This document shows, piece by piece, positions 51,404 through 60,882 of a stretch of 64,000 nucleotides of DNA. The stretch is taken from the NCBI GenBank assembly GCA_900315455.1, contig OMZE01000014.1, positions 1-64,000 on the forward strand. The letters are read 5' to 3'. Source of the DNA: an uncultured Prevotellaceae bacterium. GTDB lineage: Bacteria > Bacteroidota > Bacteroidia > Bacteroidales > Bacteroidaceae. The position numbers were made by a program, and so were the translations under genes. A model generated the notes under the pieces. It saw only the letters and a program-made list of their open reading frames with translations, searched no databases and was not told the DNA's origin. Within the stretch, counting starts at the first letter, position 1, and each line of letters begins with the position of its first letter.

Positions 51404-53155
51404 ATGGATAAGAGAAACAATAAGACGTTGTGGCTGCTGCTCATTATCTGCTTGCTCACCGTCGTCCCCTTCCTGGGCATTTACGACTATAACACCAAGG
51501 GAGAGCCGCGTGAGAGCATCGTGAGTTACACGATGATAGAATCGGGCAACTGGATTCTTCCTCGCAACAGTGTAGGCGAGATGGCCTACAAGCCCCCATT
51601 TTTCTATTGGACCGTGGCAATAGTGAGTGCCATTTGGGGCGAGGTGACCGAGTTTACCTCGCGCATCCCGTCGGCCGTTGCCTATATCCTACTCACCATA
51701 GCCACGTTCCTGTTTTATGGACGCCGGGGTGACAGGAAACTGGCATTGGCTACGGCATTGGTGTCGTTCACCACATGGGAATTACACCGCCATGGCTTCA
51801 ACTGCCGCATAGACATGCTCCTCACCTTCTTCATCGTCGGGGCACTGATGGCGTTCTACCGATGGTATGAGCGAGGCATGAACGGCATACCGCTGTGGGC
51901 CATCCTCCTGATGAGCCTTGGCACACTCTCCAAAGGCCCCATCGGCGCGCTGCTGCCATGTCTGGTGACAGGCGTTTTCCTCCTGTGCAGAAGAGTGAAC
52001 TTCTTCCGCGCCTTTTTCTCGATGCTGGCTTTCGGCCTGCTATCATTGATTTTGCCCGCCATCTGGTATTACGCCGCATGGCAACAGGGCGGCCAGGAAT
52101 TTATAGACCTGGTGATGGAAGAGAACGTGGGCAGGATGACCAGCACCATGTCGTATCAATCATGCGTGGAACCATGGTACTACAACTTCATCACCCTCCT
52201 GCCCGGCTATCTGCCTTGGACCCTCCTTGCCTTGTTGGCATTGTTTGGTGTCGATTGGAAAAAGATAGGCAAGGGCAATGCCGATGAAGAAGGAAAGAAG
52301 CGCAGCATCCTTTCGCGTGCGGTGTCAAGCCTCCGCAATGTCTCATCCCTCGACCTGTTCTCCCTGCTGTCCATCGTGGTCATCTTCGTGTTCTACTGCA
52401 TCCCCCAGAGCAAGCGCAGCGCATATCTGATGCCCATCTATCCCTTCATCGCCTATTTCGTTGCCAAACTGTTGTTCTGGGTGCATGATTACCATCCACG
52501 TATCTGGAAAGGCTATTGCGGTTTCCTCTCGATAGCAGGCCTCATCGTGGCACTGGCTTTCGTGGTGCTGAAATGGATACCCATCGACCAAGGCTGGTTC
52601 CATGGCCGCCATGGTTTTCAGAACTACACCATGGTTCTCCTTTTACAACAAGCCGGGGCATGGTGGCAATGGCTGATACTGGCTCTTGGCGTTGTGGTTT
52701 TGGCGGGCTGGTGGAAGAAGAAAATGTATTTCTGGGGTATCGTGGCACTAATCATGGCCATCTATCTGCATGTCGACGCCATCTACAAACCGGCGGCACT
52801 CAATGCCAAGTCGGTGAAAGGCATTGCCGCCAAGGTAGAGGAGTTGGTTCCCGAAGACAAGGGCAAACTCTATGAGTTTATCGAGGACGGCGTGCTTGCC
52901 AAAGGCGACCCCGTGCATTATTTCGAGATGAACTTCTACCTTCACGACCGTGTGGCGAATTTCTATAAAGACAAGCCATCTTCGGGCTTCCTCATGATAG
53001 GTACCGAAGATGCCGAACGTTGGTTGCCGAAATTCGAGGAGGAGGGTTACCGTTTCACCAAAATGTATGACTCCGGCGAACAGCGCGTGGCAGGTCAGCC
53101 GATGCTTCTGCTGAAGTTCGACAAGCAAGTGGTGAACACCCCATCCAACAGTTGA
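51404..53155 (+). CDS. ArnT/PMT-like glycosyltransferase, 583 aa
   Basis: A GT39/GT83-family inner-membrane enzyme that uses a polyprenyl-phosphate sugar donor. The first periplasmic loop has the ArnT-type motif NTKGEPRESIVSYTMIESGN with WILP (an acidic residue before the PRE is catalytic in the family), then about eleven transmembrane helices and a C-terminal periplasmic domain of about 130 residues. The acceptor could be lipid A or protein. Genes for an ArnC-like transferase and an ArnD-like deacetylase lie just downstream on the opposite strand. Confidence 0.85.
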   Translation: MDKRNNKTLWLLLIICLLTVVPFLGIYDYNTKGEPRESIVSYTMIESGNWILPRNSVGEMAYKPPFFYWTVAIVSAIWGEVTEFTSRIPSAVAYILLTIATFLFYGRRGDRKLALATALVSFTTWELHRHGFNCRIDMLLTFFIVGALMAFYRWYERGMNGIPLWAILLMSLGTLSKGPIGALLPCLVTGVFLLCRRVNFFRAFFSMLAFGLLSLILPAIWYYAAWQQGGQEFIDLVMEENVGRMTSTMSYQSCVEPWYYNFITLLPGYLPWTLLALLALFGVDWKKIGKGNADEEGKKRSILSRAVSSLRNVSSLDLFSLLSIVVIFVFYCIPQSKRSAYLMPIYPFIAYFVAKLLFWVHDYHPRIWKGYCGFLSIAGLIVALAFVVLKWIPIDQGWFHGRHGFQNYTMVLLLQQAGAWWQWLILALGVVVLAGWWKKKMYFWGIVALIMAIYLHVDAIYKPAALNAKSVKGIAAKVEELVPEDKGKLYEFIEDGVLAKGDPVHYFEMNFYLHDRVANFYKDKPSSGFLMIGTEDAERWLPKFEEEGYRFTKMYDSGEQRVAGQPMLLLKFDKQVVNTPSNS

Positions 53156-53162
53156 GCGACTG

Positions 53163-54104
53163 TCAGTCGAGGAATTCCTTGACGGTATAGAGTGGTCTGC
53201 GCTTCACCTCAACATACGTCTTTCCGATATACAGGCCCACGGCACCAAAGCAGAAGATGCTGATGCCGCCCACAAACCAGATACTGAGCATGAGGGAAGC
53301 CCATCCGGGCGCTGCCGTGCCCCAGATGAGAGAGTATAGCACATACAGTCCGATGAGGAGGCTTACAAAGATGAAAGCCAACCCAAGGTACATGATGTAA
53401 TAAATGGGTTTTACGGAGAAGGATGTAATGCCGTCGACAGCCAGGTTGAGCATCCTTCCGAGGGTGTATTTCGACTTTCCCGCCTGCCGCTCCGTAATCA
53501 CGTCGTCGACAGTGGTAGAGTCGAAGCCTACGAGCGGTATCAGTCCTCTGAGATACAGGTTTCGCTCCCCATATTGTGAGAGCGCCTGCAGCACCCTCTT
53601 GCTGAGGAAGCGGAAGTCGGCGTGATTGAAAACGCTCTCCACCCCCATTTTATTCTGCAACTGGTAGAACGCCACGGCTGTCAACCTCTTCATCACAGGG
53701 TCGGCCTTTCTCGACACTTTCACCCCATACACGATGTCATAGCCTTCTTCGTAGGCATCAAGCATCTGCTCGATGCAGTTGAGGTCATCCTGCAAGTCAA
53801 CATCAATGGTGATGACGGCATCCGAAATGTCCTTGGCTTGCATCATCCCTGCCATGATGGCATGCTGGTGCCCCACATTATGTGCGAGGCAAAGGCCCTT
53901 GAACCGTTTGTTGGCTTGGTGCAACTGCCTGATGATTTCCCATGTGTTGTCCCGGCTTCCGTCGTTGACCAGGAGTATGAAACTGTTGGGCGTTATCTTG
54001 CCCTTTTCGATAAGACTATCGAAAAGGTTGTTGAGTTGCACTGCCGATGTCTGCAGTATTTCCTCCTCGTTGTAGCAGGGTGCCACGATGGCCAGTTGTA
54101 TCAT
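53163..54104 (-). CDS. GT2 family polyprenyl-phosphate glycosyltransferase (ArnC/GtrB-like), 313 aa
   Basis: The GT-A domain begins LAIVAPCYNEEEILQTSAVQ, with DGSRDNTWEII and the DXD-like TIDVDLQDDLNCI. Two transmembrane helices near the C-terminus (IYYIMYLGLAFIFVSLLIGL, SIWFVGGISIFCFGAVGLYI) match ArnC, GtrB and DPM-like enzymes that load a sugar on undecaprenyl phosphate. It could supply the donor for the neighbouring GT39/83-type transferase. It is followed on the same strand by a polysaccharide deacetylase upstream. Confidence 0.9.
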   Translation of the reverse strand: MIQLAIVAPCYNEEEILQTSAVQLNNLFDSLIEKGKITPNSFILLVNDGSRDNTWEIIRQLHQANKRFKGLCLAHNVGHQHAIMAGMMQAKDISDAVITIDVDLQDDLNCIEQMLDAYEEGYDIVYGVKVSRKADPVMKRLTAVAFYQLQNKMGVESVFNHADFRFLSKRVLQALSQYGERNLYLRGLIPLVGFDSTTVDDVITERQAGKSKYTLGRMLNLAVDGITSFSVKPIYYIMYLGLAFIFVSLLIGLYVLYSLIWGTAAPGWASLMLSIWFVGGISIFCFGAVGLYIGKTYVEVKRRPLYTVKEFLD

Positions 54105-54148
54105 GTCTGTAAAAATTTTAAATGATGTGATGACCTACAACACAGTCT

Positions 54149-54940
54149 TCATTTCGAGAGCCGCTTCTTCTGTTCGATAGCGAAGGGGGTATAGGTGCCA
54201 AACTCATAGCCATGCTTCTTGAGCATCTTGACCAGTCTGTCAAGCCTTTGCACCATCTGTAGTCCGCTGTGGTTCTTGATGATGAAAGGCATCTTCATCT
54301 CGGGGTGCTCCTTGAGTTCATAAAACTCCCACGGGTGGAAGTAGGTGACAAAATACCCATCGTGCTTGAGCACCCTTCTCACCATACGGTGGTAGAGGCT
54401 TTCAGGCAGGTTGTGCAAGGCGAGCCAGAAGAGCGGAAACCGCAAGAGGGGTGTCACCGATGCCGGTATCTGCACCACGTCGCCTTTCATGAAGCATGTT
54501 CTCGGGTCGGTGAGATGCATGTATCTGCCAGGTATGAAAGCAGGGTTGAGCGACGAGTTATAGAGGTATCCTGCCTTTGCGATGTCGTCATCGCTGACGG
54601 GAAACATCCTTGGCTGCCGGTATCCCATGGCCTGCAGCCCTGTGGCGGCCTCAAGTATGGTCTTCGATTCCATGACATCGGTAGCCTTCGGCTGCCAGTG
54701 GTCTACGCCATGACATGCCAACTCATGTCCCTCGTCTATGATGCGGCGGATGGTATCGGGGGCATTGTTCACGAAATTTCCCGTGCAGAAGAAGGTGGCT
54801 TTCACCTCATTTTCCTTCAGCACGTCGAGAATCCTGTGAGTTCCCGTCACAGAGACTTCCATACCCTGCTGCAAAGAGAAATCCACTCCATGTTCGCGTG
54901 GAACGTCAAACTCTTCGGTGTCAAAACTAAGAAGAACCAT
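54149..54940 (-). CDS. Polysaccharide deacetylase (NodB/CE4-like, possibly ArnD-like), 263 aa
   Basis: NodB-homology motifs: catalytic Asp in VLLSFDTEEFDVP, KATFFCTGNF, and the metal-binding His pair in GHELACHGVDHW. The C-terminal HPWEFYEL loop is also typical. No signal peptide is visible, so it may be cytoplasmic, as ArnD-type enzymes act at the inner face. It is the first gene of a two-gene minus-strand unit with the ArnC-like GT2, 44 bases apart. The exact substrate is not determined. Confidence 0.88.
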   Translation of the reverse strand: MVLLSFDTEEFDVPREHGVDFSLQQGMEVSVTGTHRILDVLKENEVKATFFCTGNFVNNAPDTIRRIIDEGHELACHGVDHWQPKATDVMESKTILEAATGLQAMGYRQPRMFPVSDDDIAKAGYLYNSSLNPAFIPGRYMHLTDPRTCFMKGDVVQIPASVTPLLRFPLFWLALHNLPESLYHRMVRRVLKHDGYFVTYFHPWEFYELKEHPEMKMPFIIKNHSGLQMVQRLDRLVKMLKKHGYEFGTYTPFAIEQKKRLSK

Positions 54941-55088
54941 TGTTATCTTTATTTAGTTTGTTTTTCTGCCACGAATAATTGTCCTTCGTGGTGGAATACA
55001 GTGCAAAAATAACAATAATTGTGAGATATGCCAAATTTTCGGGCACGAATCAGCCCATGCACTGAAAGACTGCAAAGTCCTTTCACAA

Positions 55089-55137
55089 AAACCATCCACG
55101 GAAAAACGTCGCCAAAGACAGTTTCCCGTGGATGATT
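55089..55137. repeat. REP-like palindrome, second copy
   Basis: Arms begin AACCATCCACGG (55089-55100) and end CCGTGGATGATT (55126-55137), with pairing through the middle and a GCCAAA loop. It shares the arm start (ACCATYCACGG, followed by AAAACG-type sequence) with the palindrome at 50112-50157. It lies between the deacetylase start and the DUF4923 gene end. Confidence 0.65.
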
Positions 55138-55157
55138 ATCTGAAGTAGTATACCGGC

Positions 55158-55766
55158 TTATCTTGCCAGGTCAAATCCCAGGCGCACACCGTCGTAGTTC
55201 TTGCTCAACTCACCGATGGTAGCCAAAGTAGCATTGCCGCTCATGCCCCCAATGGTCTGCAAGATAGTGAGCAGTTTCTGCGACTCGAAGAGCAGACTGA
55301 TTCCCGAGGACGAGGCGGTGACATACGCATTGATGGTGAAGAGCAGCGTCTTGATGGTCATCTGCCCCGAGTTGGGGTCATAGGCATAATTGCCACTGAC
55401 GGTCTTTCCTGCTACCTTTGCCGTGAAGGTATTGTCTTGGCCGAAGGTGAAATAGGTGTTCGACGAACTGATGCCTGCACTGTTGTAATAGTTGAGCAGC
55501 GTCGACTTGATTCTCTGCGATGCCACCTCGCCGCCGGCCTGTGCCAGGAGATTGTCGCTGGTGAAGGCGCATCCCGGACCGGAATATTTCCAGGTACCCA
55601 CAAGGTTCTCCTGCGATATCTTGTTCAGTCCGAGCACGCTGCCCAAGACGTTGCCCAGGATGCTGGTGCCGTCGATACCGCTGAGAATGCCGTCCTGGTT
55701 GCCTAAAGTGCCACAACCCGCCAGCAATACGACGGCCATGGCCATGGTAAGGATTTTTTTCTTCAT
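55158..55766 (-). CDS. DUF4923 lipoprotein, 202 aa
   Basis: The signal peptide ends in a lipobox (VVLLAGCGT), so the protein is anchored by the Cys near residue 19. The mature part matches the DUF4923 lipocalin-like family (NLVGTWKYSGPGCAFTSDNL, YAYDPNSGQMTIKTL), which is common in Prevotella and Bacteroides. Function is unknown. It is transcribed alone on the minus strand. Confidence 0.87.
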   Translation of the reverse strand: MKKKILTMAMAVVLLAGCGTLGNQDGILSGIDGTSILGNVLGSVLGLNKISQENLVGTWKYSGPGCAFTSDNLLAQAGGEVASQRIKSTLLNYYNSAGISSSNTYFTFGQDNTFTAKVAGKTVSGNYAYDPNSGQMTIKTLLFTINAYVTASSSGISLLFESQKLLTILQTIGGMSGNATLATIGELSKNYDGVRLGFDLAR

Positions 55767-55937
55767 GTTCTTGCTTTTTATGATAGTTATTTGTAAGTCT
55801 TATCGTATAAGTCTTTGCAAAAATAAGCAAAAACTACGAATACAACAACATTGTGCAAGGAAAAATCCGAATTGCACAACAACAAGGGACATATACCGAG
55901 GCGCCACCGATGTTCATCATGCGCAGCATAATAAATC

Positions 55938-57386
55938 TTACCTCTCCACCTGCGTCTTAGGCCAATTGACGAGGAAGAGGTGGCTGGTGGCACGGGTGAA
56001 GGCGGTGTATAGCCAGTGGAGATAGTCGGGTGTCACCATATCGTCGGTCATGTAGCCTTGGTCCACATACACATGCTCCCATTGTCCGCCCTGCGCCTTG
56101 TGGCACGTCACGGCATAGGCATACTTCACCTGCAGGGCGTTGTAGTAGGCATCGTCGCGCACCTTCATCATCCTGTCGTGCTTCAGGGGGATGTCGGCAT
56201 AGTCGTCGCTCACTCCCTGAAAGAGGGCATCGCTCTGCTCCCTGGTGAGCGATGGCGCGTCAGACCGCAGCGAGTCGAGGACAACGGTGCAGGTGAGTTC
56301 GCGGTCGTCGTAGTCGGGCAGCGTGAGGGCCACATCGGCAAAGCGCAGTCCATAGAGGTTGCGGTAGTTGCGCACACGCCTCACCCTCGCCCTGTCGCCA
56401 TTGGCAAGGAAGTCGAGCCCCACCTTTTGCTGTTCGGTCCAGTAATAGTTGTTTCTCACCACCATGAGCATATCGCCCGACGACAGTTCCTCCTCTCTGC
56501 CAAGCACGCTGTTGCGGATGCCCTGGTTGTAGATGTTGGCGCGTTTGTTCGACCGGGTGAGCACAATGGTCTCATCGTAGCCTACCCTACTGTAACTGGC
56601 ATCGAGCGACTCTATCAGTTCGTCGCCTGGCATCATGTGGATGTCGGCGAACCCTTCAAACCTCACCTTAGGAAGAAGCGTCTCCCCGTCGCGCCCAATC
56701 ATCCTCCTCACCACAGTGGCGTTGTAGAGGATGCCCGACTCCTGTCCCTGGCGAAGCACCTCGTCGAGTTGGCAATGCATCACATGCAGTCCGTATCCCG
56801 CCATGAAGTCGGCATTGAGGGCAGGCGACTCCTCCTCGCCCACCGGTGGCAACTGTGCGGTGTCACCGATGAGGAGCATCCTGCAGTTCTGTCCGGAGTA
56901 GACAAAACTCACCAGGTCGTCGAGCAGCCGGCCACTGCCAAATCGTGCGTCGCCCTCTCCCTCATTGGCAATCATCGATGCCTCGTCGATGATGAAGAGG
57001 GTGTCGCGGTGCAGGTTGTCGCCCAGGAGGAATCCCGTCATTTGTCCGGTAAACGACTGCTGCCTGTATATCCTCCGGTGGATGGTATACGCGGCGTGGC
57101 CACTGTTGAGGGCGAACACCTTAGCCGCCCGCCCAGTGGGTGCCAGCAGCATCACTTTCTGTCCCATGGCCACCATCGACCTGACGAAGGCCCCTGCCAC
57201 GGAGGTCTTTCCCGTGCCTGCCGCCCCGCGCAAAATCATCACGGTGTGGTTGTCGGCATGGGTCATGAACGCTCCAAACACCCTGATGGCATGCTCCTGT
57301 TCTGCCGTGGGCTGCAACTGCAGGGCGTGCCTCACCCTGTCGGATAATTCGATATCTGTCATCATCAATGTATTCAACTTACGCAT
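55938..57386 (-). CDS. RecD2-like / UvrD_C_2 superfamily 1 helicase, 482 aa
   Basis: AAA_30 and UvrD_C_2 architecture. Walker A LRGAAGTGKTSVAGA lies near residue 60, motif II LFIIDEASMI near 133, motif III LIGDTAQLPPVGEEE near 175 and motif VI AVTCHKAQGGQWEHVYV near 445. It is shorter than classical RecD2 because it lacks the N-terminal helical region. It probably acts in DNA repair or replication-fork rescue. The start could instead be one of the ATGs at 57365 or 57362 (MMTDIELSDRV). Confidence 0.88.
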   Translation of the reverse strand: MRKLNTLMMTDIELSDRVRHALQLQPTAEQEHAIRVFGAFMTHADNHTVMILRGAAGTGKTSVAGAFVRSMVAMGQKVMLLAPTGRAAKVFALNSGHAAYTIHRRIYRQQSFTGQMTGFLLGDNLHRDTLFIIDEASMIANEGEGDARFGSGRLLDDLVSFVYSGQNCRMLLIGDTAQLPPVGEEESPALNADFMAGYGLHVMHCQLDEVLRQGQESGILYNATVVRRMIGRDGETLLPKVRFEGFADIHMMPGDELIESLDASYSRVGYDETIVLTRSNKRANIYNQGIRNSVLGREEELSSGDMLMVVRNNYYWTEQQKVGLDFLANGDRARVRRVRNYRNLYGLRFADVALTLPDYDDRELTCTVVLDSLRSDAPSLTREQSDALFQGVSDDYADIPLKHDRMMKVRDDAYYNALQVKYAYAVTCHKAQGGQWEHVYVDQGYMTDDMVTPDYLHWLYTAFTRATSHLFLVNWPKTQVER

Positions 57387-57643
57387 GTAGTAGATGTGTG
57401 ATAATGAGTGTCACTTCGTGACAGAAATCTTACAAATCTTTCAAAAACAGATTTGATAGATTTTTATAGATTTGAAGGATTTCTCGCCGTAGGCGACTAA
57501 ATATCACCAAATACGAATGCCTGAGAAACTTGAGTAAACTTATTTCCTTGCAAAAATAAGGGAAAGCCCAGAAATGTCAAAACAAATCATCGGAAAAAGA
57601 AAAAAAATGAGTACCTTCGCCGCATCATTCATCATTCCACAAC
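57387..57643. repeat. Intergenic region with a diverged copy of the 60.5-kb repeat
   Basis: The segment 57466-57502 (TAGATTTGAAGG then ATTTCTCGCCGTAGGCGA) matches the repeat unit at 60521, 60642 and 60795 with several changes, including the TCGCC/GGCGA hairpin. The preceding bases (AAATCTTACAAATCTTTC) correspond to the other arm. No gene is visible. Confidence 0.65.
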
Positions 57644-59437
57644 ATGATTCATCGCATCACCAATATTCTCCGTAGCCTGACAACCCCCATCCTGCACGAG
57701 TTGCCATTCTTCCTCACCTTCTTCTTCCTGATGGGAATGCGGCCTTTGCTCAACATTCTCGACCAAACGACCATCCTCGATCCCGACACCACGACATTCG
57801 ACCTGGTGGGCCGACTGGCCATCGTATTCCTCTATGGTTACCTCCTTACCGCCCTCATCCACTGGGCGGACAAGCGCTGGCTGAAGGTGACGGTCTACAT
57901 CGTGACATTGGCATTCTTTATTGTCGACCTCTTCCTCCTCCGCACCTTCGACATGATATTGCGCCCCAATGTACTCATGCTCCTGGCAGAGACCAACGGC
58001 AGCGAATCGTCGGAATTTCTGCGGCTCTTCGTGCTGTCGAAGAGTGGTCTGGGCAACCTTGTCATCATCGCATTGGTGATAGCCGCCATCTGCTTTGCCG
58101 AGAGGGCATACCGCCGGTGGCTTCTTCCCCGTTGGCGCGAGCATCGCAATGCATGGGCAGGACTGGCCATTGGCTTGGTGCTGCTCTTCGGCGTGTTCTC
58201 CTGCGGCACCTTCGTCCGACTGCTCCAAAGCAGCGACATCGAGCGCTATTTCGGTCAGCAAGAAGAAGACATGGTGCGTCCCTCCGACCCCATCAGCAGT
58301 CTGTTTCAGAGCATCTACGGCATGCGGCTCATGGGTAAGGAGATACGTACGGCCATCTCCACCAACTACCATCTCGACACCTCTGCCTCGGTGACCGAAT
58401 CCGACTCGCTCAACGTGGTGCTTATCATCGGCGAGTCGCACAACAAATATCACTCCAGCCTATATGGCTACAGCCTGCGTACCAACCCCTTGCTCGAGGC
58501 AGAACAGGAACAAGGGCACCTCTTCCTCTTCCACGATGCCGTCACTCCCTTTAGCATCACCAGTCCTGCGATGAAGAACATGCTCTGCTGCAACAGTGTG
58601 GCCGATGACGAGCGCTGGCAGGATACGCCCTATCTCCCCGCCGTCTTCAAGAGGGCCGGCTACAACGTCTATTTCTGGGACAATCAGCGCAAGGTGAGTC
58701 CTAACGCGCTCTACACCTTCGCCATCAACTCCTTCCTCTACAACGACACCATCATGCGCCTGTCGTATACCGTCACGAGCAACCGCAGTTTTGCCTGCGA
58801 CTACTCCATCGTGCATTCCTTTGCCACGAGCAACCTGCAGATGGGCAAGCACAACCTCGTGATGTTCCACCTCATGGGACAGCACTTCATCACCGCCGAC
58901 CGCTTCCCTCACGTGGAGCAGTTTGAGCGGTTTACCCCCGACAGCGTCCCCCTTCAGGCTCCTTACCTCACCCCCAGGAAGCGGCAACTCATTGCCGACT
59001 ACGACAACGCCACGCTCTACAACGACTATGTGCTGAAACGTATCATCGACCTCTTCCGCGAGAAGAATGCTGTGGTGGTGTATCTCTCCGACCATGGCGA
59101 GGAGACCTACGACTACCGCGACACCATGGGGCGCCACTACACCGAGATGGATGACCCATGGCTGAAATATGTGCACGAGGTGCCGTTCTTCGTTTGGTGC
59201 TCCGACAAGTTCGTCGACACTCATCCCCAAATGGTAGAGCAAATTGCCCGCTCGGTCAACCGCCCCTTCACCACCGACAACATCTGCCACATGCTCTTCC
59301 ACCTTGGTGGGGTGAAGACACCATACTACAAGCCCGACCGCGATATCATCGGCGACCAGTTCAAGCCCCGCCGCCGCATTGTGGAGGGGAAGGACGATTT
59401 CGTGAGGGTCGACTTCGACAGCATAAGGAAAGATTAG
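57644..59437 (+). CDS. EptA/LtaS-like phosphoethanolamine transferase (sulfatase superfamily), 597 aa
   Basis: About five N-terminal transmembrane helices are followed by a periplasmic sulfatase-fold domain. The metal-site motif is VVLIIGESHNKYHSSLYGYS, the acceptor-loop Thr/Ser lies in FSITSPAMKNMLC, and the second metal motif is VVYLSDHGEETYD. The family transfers phosphoethanolamine from phosphatidylethanolamine to lipid A or related glycans. It sits close to the Arn-like genes and a PAP2-type phosphatase, which fits an envelope-modification cluster. Confidence 0.85.
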   Translation: MIHRITNILRSLTTPILHELPFFLTFFFLMGMRPLLNILDQTTILDPDTTTFDLVGRLAIVFLYGYLLTALIHWADKRWLKVTVYIVTLAFFIVDLFLLRTFDMILRPNVLMLLAETNGSESSEFLRLFVLSKSGLGNLVIIALVIAAICFAERAYRRWLLPRWREHRNAWAGLAIGLVLLFGVFSCGTFVRLLQSSDIERYFGQQEEDMVRPSDPISSLFQSIYGMRLMGKEIRTAISTNYHLDTSASVTESDSLNVVLIIGESHNKYHSSLYGYSLRTNPLLEAEQEQGHLFLFHDAVTPFSITSPAMKNMLCCNSVADDERWQDTPYLPAVFKRAGYNVYFWDNQRKVSPNALYTFAINSFLYNDTIMRLSYTVTSNRSFACDYSIVHSFATSNLQMGKHNLVMFHLMGQHFITADRFPHVEQFERFTPDSVPLQAPYLTPRKRQLIADYDNATLYNDYVLKRIIDLFREKNAVVVYLSDHGEETYDYRDTMGRHYTEMDDPWLKYVHEVPFFVWCSDKFVDTHPQMVEQIARSVNRPFTTDNICHMLFHLGGVKTPYYKPDRDIIGDQFKPRRRIVEGKDDFVRVDFDSIRKD

Positions 59438-59575
59438 ACATGATGGGACCGAAGACAGAACGCGAGCAAAACTTTAAGCCAAGTGAAAAAACGGCCTGGA
59501 TGCCATCCACATGTGAAAAAATGCATATCCTTGTCATTTAAACTATATTATGGACTTAATTATTAAAGAAGCAAT

Positions 59576-60436
59576 ATGAAAACTATTAAAAGAACCTATT
59601 TGATGGTCATCGCCACTATGATGGCTACAATGAGTATCCAAGCACAGGATAACCCAACCCCCGTGTATTTCGAGTTGAATGAAATGCCCAGCCTTCTTGA
59701 AATCATGCCTCCGCCACCCTCTTTCGACAGCCCGGAGTTTGCCAACGACGTGGTGCGCTACGGATGGGGCAAGCAGCAGCGCCAAGACCCAGAGAGACTG
59801 GAACTGGCCATAGCAGATGCCGAATGGGATAATCTCACAAAACTCTTCTTACAATGGAAAGATGCTTTCGGTCTGGAAATCAACGAGACAGAAACGCCTG
59901 AAATCTACAAACTGCTTACAACCAGTCTTGCCACCACCGACCCCATGCGCAAGGAGACCAAGGCCTACTATCATCGCCAGCGCCCATTCGAGCGATTCGA
60001 CGACTCTATGCCCTCGCATGAAGAGGATGAGTTGCGCGGCGAAGGCAGTTATCCTTCCGGACATAGCCTGCGTGGATGGAGTATCTCACTGCTTCTGGCA
60101 CAGATTGCTCCCTCACGTGCCAACGAAATCTTCAAGCGGGGTTGGGACTATTGCAACAGCCGTGTCATCGTGGGGGCTCACTGGCAGAGCGATGTTGACG
60201 CCAGCCGCACCGCTGCCAGCATCGGCTTCTGCGCCTTGCAAAACAGCGAAGCCTTCATCACTCAGATGAAGAAAGCACAGCAGGAATATCAGGAAAAAAC
60301 AGGTAGTGCCAGCGTACGTGCCATCTCTGCACCTGCCGAGCAGAAAGCCGTCATCTACAACATCAGCGGCACTCCCGCCGACGAGCACACCCATGGCATC
60401 GTGATTGAGGATGGGCAGAAGAAAGCCAAGCGATAA
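59576..60436 (+). CDS. PAP2-family acid phosphatase, 286 aa
   Basis: A signal peptide (LMVIATMMATMSIQA) is followed by the PAP2/class A nonspecific acid phosphatase motifs: KAYYHRQRPF (KX6RP), GSYPSGHSLRGW (PSGH) and SRVIVGAHWQSDVDASR (SRX5HX3D). The predicted protein has no transmembrane helices, so it is periplasmic, like PhoN-type enzymes. A short in-frame tail (about 250-286) is extra. It may dephosphorylate nucleotides or sugars. The tandem intergenic repeats begin about 25 bases after the stop. Confidence 0.9.
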   Translation: MKTIKRTYLMVIATMMATMSIQAQDNPTPVYFELNEMPSLLEIMPPPPSFDSPEFANDVVRYGWGKQQRQDPERLELAIADAEWDNLTKLFLQWKDAFGLEINETETPEIYKLLTTSLATTDPMRKETKAYYHRQRPFERFDDSMPSHEEDELRGEGSYPSGHSLRGWSISLLLAQIAPSRANEIFKRGWDYCNSRVIVGAHWQSDVDASRTAASIGFCALQNSEAFITQMKKAQQEYQEKTGSASVRAISAPAEQKAVIYNISGTPADEHTHGIVIEDGQKKAKR

Positions 60437-60459
60437 GGCTCGCACATCGACCGTTGGCT

Positions 60460-60830
60460 CTCATCCATAAAAAGATAAGGAGCGCGCTTAGCACAGAACC
60501 AACGGAATGACAGAGAACAGATTTGTTCGATTTCTCGCCGCAGGCGACTGAAAAGGGAGTGCGCTTCGCGCAGAAATCTCACAAATCGTTTCAAATCGAA
60601 CAAATAAAACATTAACAAAAAGATTTGTATGATTTACATAGATTTGTTCGATTTCTCGCCGCAGGCGACTGAAAAGGGAGCGCTTAGCACAGAACCAACG
60701 GTCACTGTTCGTGAAGCGAGGGAAAGTAAATCTCACAAATCGTTTCAAATCGAACAAATAAAACATAATAAAAAGATTTGTATGATTTACATAGATTTGT
60801 TCGATTTCTCGCCGCAGGCGACTAAATAAA
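60460..60830. repeat. Tandem mosaic intergenic repeats
   Basis: The motif ATTTGTTCGATTTCTCGCCG and the following CAGGCGACT recurs at 60521, 60642 and 60795. Between them are copies of AAATCTCACAAATCGTTTC and AAATCGAACAAAT; the last is the exact complement of ATTTGTTCGATTT, so each unit folds into a 13-bp stem. The TCGCCGCAGGCGA core forms a second small hairpin. GGGAGYGC and CACAGAACCAACGG pieces also repeat. Confidence 0.85.
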
Positions 60831-60840
60831 AGATTTATAG

Positions 60841-60877
60841 AGAACCCCAAAAGTTATTGTCTAACTTTTGGGGTTCT
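60841..60877. terminator. Bidirectional terminator
   Basis: Perfect 15-bp arms AGAACCCCAAAAGTT (60841-60855) and AACTTTTGGGGTTCT (60863-60877) around ATTGTCT. It ends the minus-strand TlpA-like gene 6 bases beyond its stop and may stop readthrough from the PAP2 side. Confidence 0.82.
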
Positions 60878-60882
60878 TTACA

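Noticed and set aside
56016-57347. 443-aa + strand ORF
   Set aside because: Antisense to the helicase with conserved motifs.
59158-59541. 127-aa ORF at the end of the EptA-like gene
   Set aside because: Runs in another frame through the coding region; the tail beyond 59437 has no features of its own.
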